Of a DNA stretch of 58,910 bases, positions 52,345 through 58,910 are shown piece after piece. The position numbers and the translations under genes were made by a program. Source of the stretch: Pirellulales bacterium. Its GTDB lineage: Bacteria > Planctomycetota > Planctomycetia > Pirellulales > JAICIG01. Where the stretch lies: NCBI GenBank assembly GCA_035533075.1, contig DATLUO010000131.1:1-58910 (forward strand). The letters are read 5' to 3'. Under the pieces are notes generated by a model, which worked only from the letters and a program-made list of their open reading frames with translations, had not been told where the DNA came from and did not search any database. Each line of letters starts with the position of its first letter. Position 1 is the first letter of the stretch.

Positions 52345-53799
52345 CTACGCAATCAACTCCCGAATCACGCGCGCCGGCTCGACGCCGGTCAGCTTCTGGT
52401 CGAGACCCTGATAGCGATAGGTGAACCGCTCGTGGTCGAAGCCCAACAAGTGCAGCACCGTGGCGTGGAAGTCGTGGATGTGAACGGGATCCTTCACGAT
52501 ATTGTAGGAGAAATCGTCGGTTTCTCCGTAGATCGTGCCGGGCCGCGAGCCGCCACCGGCCATCCACATCGTGTAACACCGAGGATGATGGTCGCGGCCA
52601 TAGTTCTTGTCCGACAGGCCGCCCTGCGAATAGATGGTGCGGCCGAACTCGCCGCCCCAGATGATGAGCGTCTCATCGAACAAGCCGCGCTGCTTCAGGT
52701 CTTGCACCAGACCCCAGCAGGGCTGATCGACGTCGCGGCACTGGTCGGGCAAGCGGCCCGCCACATTGCCGTGCGTGTCCCAGTTGTTATGGTAAATCTG
52801 GATGAAACGCACGCCGCGTTCGATCATTCGCCGGGCCAACAACACCGAATGGGCGAAGCTGCCGGGCTTCTTGGCCTCGTCGCCATACAGGGCGTAGGTC
52901 GAGGCCGGCTCGTTCTCGACGCTGGTCAACTCGGGCACGCTGGCCTGCATGCGGAAGGCCAGCTCGTATTGCTGAATGCGGGTGTGCGTCTCAGGATCGC
53001 CCACGAGGCGGTAGTTCGCCTCGTTCAGCGCGTTCAGCCCGTCCAGCGTGCGGCGGCGGACCTCCGTCGGTACGCCGGGCGGATTGTTGATGTACAGGAT
53101 CGGATCGCCGCCGGAGCGGAACGACACGCCCGCGTGCTCGCCCGAAAGATAACCGCTCGACCAGAGCCGGGCGGCAATCGCCTGCACCTGCTCGGTGTTG
53201 GTCGGCTTGGCCACCAGAACCACAAACGACGGCAGGTTCTCGTTCATCGAGCCCAGGCCGTAAGAGACCCAACTCCCCAGGCACGGCCGCCCGGTCACCT
53301 GGTTGCCGGTCTGCATGTAGGTGATGGCCGGCTCGTGGTTGATGGCTTCGGTGTGCATGCTGCGGATGAAGCACATGTCGTCGACCATCTTCGCCGTGTG
53401 CGGCAACAGCTCGCTGACCCACATGCCGTTTTGCCCGTTCTGGGCGAACTTGAACATGCTGGGCGCGATCGGAAACCGCTTTTGCCCGGAGGTCATCGTG
53501 GTCAGCCGCTGACCCATCCGCACGGTGTCGGGCAAGTCTTTGTCGAACCACTCCTTCATCTGCGGCTTATAATCGTAAAGGTCCATCTGCGGCGGGCCGC
53601 CGACCATGTGCAGGTAGATGACCTGCTTGGCCTTGGGGGCGAAGTGCGGACCCGGCGCGGCCAGGCTGGCGGCCGAAGCCGGCTTACCCCAGAGATCAAG
53701 CCCCAACGACGACAGAGCGGCCATGCCGAGCGCATTGGCTCCGCGGCTGAAGAACTGGCGGCGAGTTTCGTAGCGTACGTAGTCTTCGATGGGCAACAT
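52345..53799 (-). CDS. DUF1501 Tat-exported protein
   Basis: This 484-residue protein is of the planctomycete DUF1501 family. A twin-arginine-like signal, ETRRQFFSRGANALGMAALS, opens the protein, followed by KAKQVIYLHMVGGPPQMDLYDYKP and the domain blocks FIRSMHTEAINHEPA, RPCLGSWVSYGLGS and TLIIWGGEFGRTIYSQG. Family members pair with DUF1553 cytochromes and resemble sulfatase/phosphatase folds. The substrate is unknown. In most planctomycetes the DUF1553 gene is directly adjacent; here a two-gene HEPN module lies between them. Confidence 0.9.
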   Translation of the reverse strand: MLPIEDYVRYETRRQFFSRGANALGMAALSSLGLDLWGKPASAASLAAPGPHFAPKAKQVIYLHMVGGPPQMDLYDYKPQMKEWFDKDLPDTVRMGQRLTTMTSGQKRFPIAPSMFKFAQNGQNGMWVSELLPHTAKMVDDMCFIRSMHTEAINHEPAITYMQTGNQVTGRPCLGSWVSYGLGSMNENLPSFVVLVAKPTNTEQVQAIAARLWSSGYLSGEHAGVSFRSGGDPILYINNPPGVPTEVRRRTLDGLNALNEANYRLVGDPETHTRIQQYELAFRMQASVPELTSVENEPASTYALYGDEAKKPGSFAHSVLLARRMIERGVRFIQIYHNNWDTHGNVAGRLPDQCRDVDQPCWGLVQDLKQRGLFDETLIIWGGEFGRTIYSQGGLSDKNYGRDHHPRCYTMWMAGGGSRPGTIYGETDDFSYNIVKDPVHIHDFHATVLHLLGFDHERFTYRYQGLDQKLTGVEPARVIRELIA

Positions 53800-53831
53800 C
53801 GGGAACGTCTCCTGAGTGTTAAAGTCGTGGT

Positions 53832-54224
53832 TCACGCGGCCGCCACGGGCAAGGGATAAATGTAAATCTCGCCGACGGTGATTCCACCGATCGTGCGGCT
53901 GTGGTAGTGGGCGGGAATCTTGCCGCCGTATCTCTGCATGAGCTCAAGTGCCGCCTTGGCTAAGCGATCGTCAGCGCTGACGACTTTGACTTGGAAGGCG
54001 TCAAAATTAGGATCATGCATCGCGGCGGCAATTCGAATCACCTCGCCATACGCGGGGCGGAAGTTCTCATCATTAAACTGCTGCGAGGCCACCCAGAGGC
54101 TTGGCGAATTGTCGTCGTCCCCGCGATGCCAAAAGGCGACGTCAACCGGCGCGTACTTCTCGAATTCGCGGAGGAACGCGGCCCCTGCGTCAATCTGTTC
54201 TCTTACCAATGGTCTCGTATCCAT
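53832..54224 (-). CDS. Hypothetical partner of the HEPN protein
   Basis: This 130-residue protein contains VDVAFWHRGDDDNSPSLWVASQQF, VRI-like FQVKVVSADDRLAKAALEL and an end GEIYIYP. No family name was recalled, but proteins of this shape occur next to HEPN genes. It overlaps the HEPN gene by 22 bases, the arrangement of a two-component module. It could be an antitoxin or accessory factor, which is inferred from position. Confidence 0.55.
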   Translation of the reverse strand: MDTRPLVREQIDAGAAFLREFEKYAPVDVAFWHRGDDDNSPSLWVASQQFNDENFRPAYGEVIRIAAAMHDPNFDAFQVKVVSADDRLAKAALELMQRYGGKIPAHYHSRTIGGITVGEIYIYPLPVAAA

Positions 54225-54625
54225 TTCATCACTCCATCTTGCGGATGACTGGTCGCGTCGTAGAGTTCTCGAGCCTTCGGCTCGGGAACGAGCACGTACC
54301 GAGACGCTTCATTCCATCGAATCGTCACGGCCCAGTTTTGGGCAAAGGCCGGGTTTGCAACGCTGTCAGCGACACAGGCGGCGTCGAGCCGTGCCACACC
54401 AATCAATTCGCTGAGTTTGTGTGTCCAACACGCGTCGGAGAAACGTCTCTCCTCGTAGATTATACCAGGATTGTTTTCCACAAAACCAACCACGCACGCC
54501 TTCAGTCCACATTCGACTGCATATCCCGCGAGATAATAGACGGCGGACCATCGTTGGTTTTGCAACAAGATGCCCGCGTCGATCAGCCTCGTCTCTGCCA
54601 AGTCTTGCCAGTCTTGTTTCGTCAT
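54203..54625 (-). CDS. HEPN domain protein
   Basis: This 140-residue four-helix protein reads as a HEPN domain: DWQDLAETRLIDAGILLQNQ, SAVYYLAGYAVECGLKACV, and CWTHKLSELI. HEPN proteins are often RNases in toxin-antitoxin or defence systems. The canonical RxxxxxH motif is not clearly present; RFSDACWTH is the nearest stretch. It starts two bases after the stop of the DUF1553 gene, so it is expressed with the cytochrome operon. Confidence 0.72.
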   Translation of the reverse strand: MTKQDWQDLAETRLIDAGILLQNQRWSAVYYLAGYAVECGLKACVVGFVENNPGIIYEERRFSDACWTHKLSELIGVARLDAACVADSVANPAFAQNWAVTIRWNEASRYVLVPEPKARELYDATSHPQDGVMKWIRDHW

Positions 54626-54627
54626 GC

Positions 54628-57600
54628 CTACTTGTTCAATACCTCATCCAAATTCATCAACTCATTCGTGAGCATCGTCCAAGCGGCCAAGCTGGCCGCG
54701 TCCAGCGAGGCGTCGGGCTTCGACTCGCCCACGGCGATCAACTGCTTGGCCTCCTCGACGTGCCCCTGATACCAGGCCGAAAGATCGTCGAGCGACGCCC
54801 GCACGGTCTGCGTCTCTTCAGCCCGCCACGGCCGGGCAAGCAGCCGCTTGGCCAACCGATCGAGCCGGCTTTCGTTCGTCTCGCCGCCTTGCTTCATCAC
54901 CTCTTCGGCCAGATGACGGGCGGCTTCCACGAATTGCGGATCGTTCAGCGTCACCAGCGCCTGCAGCGGCGTGTCGGTCCGCTCGCGACGCACGGTGCAT
55001 GTCTCGCGGCTGGGAGCGTTGAAGATGTCCATCGAGGCCGGCGGCGCCGCCCGTTTCCAAAACGTGTAGAGGCTGCGGCGATAAAGGCCGTCGCCGCTGT
55101 CGCGCTTGTAGTCGCGCGTGTTGCTGCCGATCATGGCCACCGCTTCCCAAACGCCATCCGGCTGATAGGGTCTTACGCTCGGCCCGCCGACCTTCTCGAC
55201 CAGCAGTCCGCTGGCCGCCAGGGCATAGTCGCGAATCACTTCGGCGTCCATGCGGAAGCGCGGACCGCGCGACAGCAGCCGGTTCTGCGGGTCCTTCTCC
55301 AGCTTTTCGGGCGTGGCGATCGCCGCTTGCCGATACGTGGCCGAAGTCACAAGCTGCTTGAAGAACCGCTTCACGTCCCAACCGCCTTCGCGGAAGTCGA
55401 CCGCCAGCCAATCGAGCAGCTCCGGGTGCGTGGGCAACTCGCCCGCCACGCCGAAATCGCCCGACGTGCGGACGATGCCCGTGCCGAACACTTCTTGCCA
55501 GAACCGGTTCACGGTCACGCGGGCCGTGAGCGGCTGTTCCGGCAACAACAGCCACTGCGCGAAACCCAGCCGGGTCTTGGGCAGCTCGGCCGGCATCGGT
55601 GGCAGCATGTCGGGCGTTTCCGGCTGGACCGGATCGCGCCGCTTGTCATAGTCGCCGCGATAAAGCACGTAGGCCATCGCCGGATCGCTCCGCTCCTGCA
55701 TCACATGCGTCAAAGTGCCGCGGGACTTGATGGCTGCCTCTTCCCCTTCCAGCCCGGCGACCTTGCCCGCGAGCTGCTGCGAGACGCCGTCGAGCGTGGC
55801 CAGCCACCAACTATAGAGCTCGTTCTTCTCGGCATCGCTTCGCTGGTCGGCCGGCTTGAGCACCAGCGACACGGCCCGCGTCGTCTGCACGAGTTTTTGC
55901 ACGTCGCCCGGCGGAAGGACACGACCGTAGATGCGAACGTCTTCGATTGACATCTCGTCGAGCCGGCCGGTGGAATGCCGCTGAGCCAGCTTGAAGGGCA
56001 CCGTAGTGCGAATCGTGTTCTTCAGGGCGTTGGCCTGCACGCCGACCGGCTGCGGCTCGCCGTTAACGTAAACCTTCACGCCGCCGGGCTGGGCCGAGCC
56101 GTCGTAGGTGACGAAGACGTGCGTCCATTCGTTGGCCTTGATCGGTTTGTTCGAGACCACCTTCAGCGCATCTTCGGGCCATTGGTTGACGATGTGGCAG
56201 CCGACCTTGCCGTTCTCCATCCACAGGTCCCAACCGCGATACGCGTGCTCGTCGTCCATGCGGGCGAAGATGGCGCCCGAGCCGTCGAGCTTCGCCAGCT
56301 TGACCCAGGCGCCATAAGAAAACGCCTGGTCTTTCTCCAAGTCGCCTACGTCGGCGATTTCAGCGACCACGCCCGGCTTGCTCTGCAGGGCCTGGGCGGC
56401 GACGTGTCCCGGCTGCCAGGTGAGCTGAGCGGAAGCAGCCACCGTGCGAGGCTGGCCATCGAAGGTGACGGCAAAGGAGTTCTCGCCGCCGCCGTTCAAT
56501 TCGGCATAGAACCGCAGGCCGTCACTGGGAATGAGGCCGGCCAGCGTCTCGGAAGTGGCCGATGCCAGCCAGCCGTCGAAATCGGCACGCGCGGCGTTAC
56601 GCCGTTCCTCGACCTGTTTGCGGGCTGTGGCCAGCTCGCCGACGAGGGCGTTCCAACGCGGACGGTCATCCGCCCGCGGCACGACGACGACGGGCGGCGT
56701 GTCTTTGATATTGCCGTCCATCGCGTTTTGCGTGGTGTTGTTGAAGAACGCCGCCAACTCGTAAAACTCCCGCTGCGAGAGCGGATCGAACTTGTGATCG
56801 TGGCAAACGGCGCAGCCGGCCGTGGTGCCCAGCCAGACCAGCGAGGTGGTTTCCACGCGGTCGCGGGTGTAAAGCACCGAGTATTCCTCGGCGATGGCGC
56901 CGCCTTCGCTGGTGGTGATGTTGCAGCGGTTGAAGCCGGAGGCGACTTGCTGCTCGAGCGTGCGGTCGGGTAACAGGTCGCCCGCCAACTGCTCGATCGT
57001 GAACTGATCGAACGGCAAATTGCGGTTTAGCGCCCGGATGACCCAATCGCGATAGGCCCAAATCTCGCGATAGTTGTCGATATGAATGCCGTGCGTGTCG
57101 CCATAGCGGGCCACGTCGAGCCAGTAGCGTCCGCGGTGTTCGCCCCAGGCCGCCGTGCTCATCAGCTCGTCGGCCAGTTTTTCATAAGCGTCGGGCGAGG
57201 GACCGTTGACAAAAGCCTCCACCAGCTCAGGCTTGGGGGGCAGGCCGGTGAGATCGAGCGACAGCCGCCGGGCGAGCGTGCGGCGGTCGGCCTCGGGCGC
57301 GGGCTGCAGGCCGGCCGCTTCGAGTTTGGCCAGCACAAAGTAGTCGATCGGGTTGCGGCACCAGGCGGCGTCTTTCACGGCCGGCAACGGTGGCCGCACC
57401 GGCGCGATCAGCGACCAGTGCGGCTGATAGGCGGCGCCGTCGGCGATCCAACGCCGCAAGGTTTCTTTCTGCGCGGCGGTGAGCTGCTTTTTGGTGGCCG
57501 GCGGCGGCATCATCGCTTCGGGATCGCTCGACAGGATGCGACGCATGAGTTCGCTTTCGTCGGCCTTGCCGGGCGAGAGAGCGCCGGCTTCGATGGCGGC

Positions 57601-57792
57601 CTCGCGCTGATCGAGCCGCAGGTCGGCCTTGCGCGCCGCGCTATCGGGGCCGTGGCAAGCAAAGCAGTTTTCGGCCAGGATCGGCCGCACGTCGCGGTTG
57701 TATTGCAATGGCTCATCGGCCCGGCTCTCCGCCGAAAGATAGGTCAGCATGAGTAGCAGCGAAACCATACGCCGCACAAAGCGATCGTTCAT
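54628..57792 (-). CDS. PSCyt1-DUF1549-LamG-DUF1553 cytochrome c protein
   Basis: This 1054-residue exported protein begins with a signal peptide and a cytochrome c domain with CFACHG (C43, C46, H47) and RPILAENC. DUF1549 follows (about 145-355: IDYFVLAKLEAAGLQPAPEA, HGIHIDNYREIWAYRDWV), then a LamG-like insert (about 465-640) and DUF1553 (about 735-1000: RVTVNRFWQEVFGTGIVRTS, ALVTLNDPQFVEAARHLAE). These planctomycete proteins probably oxidise a large substrate at the cell surface. The start overlaps the GntR stop as ATGA, so both are in one operon. Confidence 0.92.
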   Translation of the reverse strand: MNDRFVRRMVSLLLMLTYLSAESRADEPLQYNRDVRPILAENCFACHGPDSAARKADLRLDQREAAIEAGALSPGKADESELMRRILSSDPEAMMPPPATKKQLTAAQKETLRRWIADGAAYQPHWSLIAPVRPPLPAVKDAAWCRNPIDYFVLAKLEAAGLQPAPEADRRTLARRLSLDLTGLPPKPELVEAFVNGPSPDAYEKLADELMSTAAWGEHRGRYWLDVARYGDTHGIHIDNYREIWAYRDWVIRALNRNLPFDQFTIEQLAGDLLPDRTLEQQVASGFNRCNITTSEGGAIAEEYSVLYTRDRVETTSLVWLGTTAGCAVCHDHKFDPLSQREFYELAAFFNNTTQNAMDGNIKDTPPVVVVPRADDRPRWNALVGELATARKQVEERRNAARADFDGWLASATSETLAGLIPSDGLRFYAELNGGGENSFAVTFDGQPRTVAASAQLTWQPGHVAAQALQSKPGVVAEIADVGDLEKDQAFSYGAWVKLAKLDGSGAIFARMDDEHAYRGWDLWMENGKVGCHIVNQWPEDALKVVSNKPIKANEWTHVFVTYDGSAQPGGVKVYVNGEPQPVGVQANALKNTIRTTVPFKLAQRHSTGRLDEMSIEDVRIYGRVLPPGDVQKLVQTTRAVSLVLKPADQRSDAEKNELYSWWLATLDGVSQQLAGKVAGLEGEEAAIKSRGTLTHVMQERSDPAMAYVLYRGDYDKRRDPVQPETPDMLPPMPAELPKTRLGFAQWLLLPEQPLTARVTVNRFWQEVFGTGIVRTSGDFGVAGELPTHPELLDWLAVDFREGGWDVKRFFKQLVTSATYRQAAIATPEKLEKDPQNRLLSRGPRFRMDAEVIRDYALAASGLLVEKVGGPSVRPYQPDGVWEAVAMIGSNTRDYKRDSGDGLYRRSLYTFWKRAAPPASMDIFNAPSRETCTVRRERTDTPLQALVTLNDPQFVEAARHLAEEVMKQGGETNESRLDRLAKRLLARPWRAEETQTVRASLDDLSAWYQGHVEEAKQLIAVGESKPDASLDAASLAAWTMLTNELMNLDEVLNK

Positions 57793-58592
57793 TTACCATT
57801 CTCCTCCACACGAACTCGAATCTTGCTCTTCTTCGCCGCCCCATTGAGTCCTGAACCCTGAACCGGGGCGCCCCCTGGGCCCCCTGAACCCTCACTCGGC
57901 AGCACGCGGCTCCAATATCTTCCGCCGGAGCGAATGTGATACGACATGGCCCGTGCGGCCTGCCGCCTGTCACCGGCCAAGAGCGCCTCGACGATCGCCA
58001 GGTGCTCGCCGGTCTCTTCGGCTACGCGGCGAAAATCGTTACGGCTGGTAGTGTGCTCCCAGGCCAGGTCGCGGAAGGCGCGGAAGAGCGTCTTCAGCCG
58101 GCCGATCTCCTTGCCCAAAAAAACATTGCCGCACGAGGCGGCGATCAGGTCGTGCAGACGGCTATCGACCTGCCGGGCCTTCTCGACCGCCCGCATATTG
58201 AACGTGTTTTTGCGGCCATTCAAGCGGGTCAGCTCCTCGGCCAGCGACTCCAGGCCCTCGATTTCGACGCGGCCGCAGGCGCTGCGCACGGCCTCGCACT
58301 CCAGCGCGCGGCGGACCTGGAAAATCTCTCGCACGTCTTTAGCGACCACGCGCCGCACGATGGCCCCGCGGTTCGGCACCAGGTCAATCACGCCGATGCC
58401 GGCCAGCGAGATCAGGGCCTCGCGGATGGGTGTATGGCTCACGCCGAACAGGTCGGCCAGTTGTTGTGTGGCCAGATGCTGGCCCGCCCGCAGACGTCCT
58501 TGAAACACCTCGCGCAGCAGCGACTCGACGATGGCCTGACGTCGCAAGCCATGATCGCAATTCAAGCGGCTGGTAAGGGGCGCACTCGCCAC
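57789..58592 (-). CDS. GntR/FadR-family regulator (FCD type)
   Basis: This 267-residue regulator has a winged HTH (LATQQLADLFGVSHTPIREALISLAG) and a C-terminal FCD ligand-binding domain with VDSRLHDLIAASCGN and HLAIVEALLAGDRRQAARAMSYHI, including metal-binding His positions. The frame is open to 58772, but GTG 58592 (with GGAG 13 bases upstream) starts at the usual PLTSRLN... N-terminus. The longer reading would place the operator-like palindromes at 58696-58730 inside the gene. It likely senses an organic acid and controls the DUF1553 operon it overlaps. Confidence 0.85.
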   Translation of the reverse strand: MASAPLTSRLNCDHGLRRQAIVESLLREVFQGRLRAGQHLATQQLADLFGVSHTPIREALISLAGIGVIDLVPNRGAIVRRVVAKDVREIFQVRRALECEAVRSACGRVEIEGLESLAEELTRLNGRKNTFNMRAVEKARQVDSRLHDLIAASCGNVFLGKEIGRLKTLFRAFRDLAWEHTTSRNDFRRVAEETGEHLAIVEALLAGDRRQAARAMSYHIRSGGRYWSRVLPSEGSGGPGGAPVQGSGLNGAAKKSKIRVRVEENGK

Positions 58593-58695
58593 GGCGGGCA
58601 GCAATCTCCAAAAACGGGTGACCGGGCGGGCAGGTCGGCGGGACGAACCACGAAGCAACCATGATGCTAACGCATGCCGCCAGGCTTGGCAAGCA

Positions 58696-58730
58696 GATTC
58701 TATAGAATCGACGGCCGATTCGACAGAATC
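58696..58730. promoter_or_regulatory. Tandem operator palindromes of the GntR operon
   Basis: GATTCTATAGAATC (58696-58709) is a perfect palindrome. GATTCGACAGAATC (58717-58730) has the same arms. Their starts are 21 bases apart, two helical turns. They lie about 105 bases upstream of the GntR start. Confidence 0.65.
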
Positions 58731-58770
58731 GACTTTCAGGCTCTGGGAGTCCATCGCCTGGAATGGCTGC

Positions 58771-58910
58771 AACCAGCGATTGGTATCGATGGACGACCGC
58801 CACGTCAGCTTTCGATGGAAAGATTACGCGCACGGCGGGGGCTGGCGCACGATGACGCTGCTGGCGGTGGAGTTCCTGCGTCGTTTCCTGCTGCACGTCT
58901 TGCCCTCCGG
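58771..58910 (+). pseudogene. IS91-family transposase fragment, 5' truncated, runs off the window
   Basis: From 58771 a plus-strand frame encodes NQRLVSMDDRHVSFRWKDY followed by AHGGGWRTMTLLAVEFLRRF and LLHVLPS, open to the edge. This block (FRWKDY ... GWRTMTL ... EFLRRFLLHVLP) is typical of the C-terminal half of IS91-type Y2 transposases. There is no start and no preceding catalytic part, so it is a remnant. Only the first 46 codons are inside the window. Confidence 0.8.

Noticed and set aside
54203-57792. Whole minus-strand operon as a defence island
   Set aside because: Only the HEPN pair has any defence flavour; the other genes are common planctomycete metabolic families.
58593-58772. 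Sixty extra N-terminal residues for the GntR regulator
   Set aside because: They contain the operator-like palindromes and no conserved sequence; the FCD-family N-terminus fits GTG 58592.

Overview
The window looks like chromosome from a G+C-rich planctomycete, probably of the Pirellulales type. The marker families are a PVC-type haem-binding dehydrogenase fused to HEAT repeats and cytochrome c (17920-20946), a DUF1549/DUF1553 cytochrome (54628-57792) with a DUF1501 Tat-exported partner (52345-53799), a 1947-residue kinase-TPR receptor (43491-49334), an MJ0042 zinc-ribbon protease, a DUF6800-like small protein, and many exported proteins with Pro/Ala-rich linkers. No rRNA, tRNA or CRISPR array was seen. 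All calls come from reading the sequence; no database search was run.

Layout. 1-6045: [2Fe-2S] ferredoxin, GT87-type mannosyltransferase, RlmM-type rRNA methyltransferase, DUF456 membrane protein, trypsin-like protease, small hypothetical proteins and a broken response regulator. 6367-8827: a bufferin-like operon with a nine-cysteine Tat-signal precursor, a DUF692/MNIO enzyme and a DUF2063 partner. 8877-15760: Kdo hydroxylase, small proteins, a protease-HEAT fusion and a TPR-peroxiredoxin. 16208-17914: a three-gene accessory cassette of lower G+C. 17920-26748: PVC cytochrome, lipase-like hydrolase, VWA protein and RpiA. 26904-28971: agmatine to putrescine (AguB, AguA). 29572-37847: a surface-glycan locus (RmlD-like, SpsF-like, NeuB, HAD, GT-B-like, Wzx-like, CDP-alcohol transferase), followed by an LtaS-like sulfatase-fold protein. 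40255-50629: TonB-dependent receptor, kinase-TPR receptor and an FHA-DUF4123 fusion. 50652-58592: Ku, then a minus-strand operon GntR - DUF1553 - HEPN - partner - DUF1501 - QueD. A 5'-truncated IS91-type transposase fragment runs off the right edge.

Two things stand out. First, the precursor at 6367-6810 carries five CxGxxxC units behind a twin-arginine signal, next to the two enzymes expected for an MNIO-modified metal-binding peptide. Second, most intergenic gaps hold members of a few modular palindromic repeat families. These nest inside one another, keep their two arms matched, in two cases share TATACTTCAC inverted ends, and in several places run into coding sequence, supplying residues or stop codons.

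Genes appear to act in small local operons rather than one large system. The glycan locus, Kdo hydroxylase, LtaS-like enzyme and outer-membrane receptor together suggest a diderm cell with an elaborate surface polysaccharide. The cytochrome pair and the PVC dehydrogenase suggest periplasmic oxidation of organic substrates.
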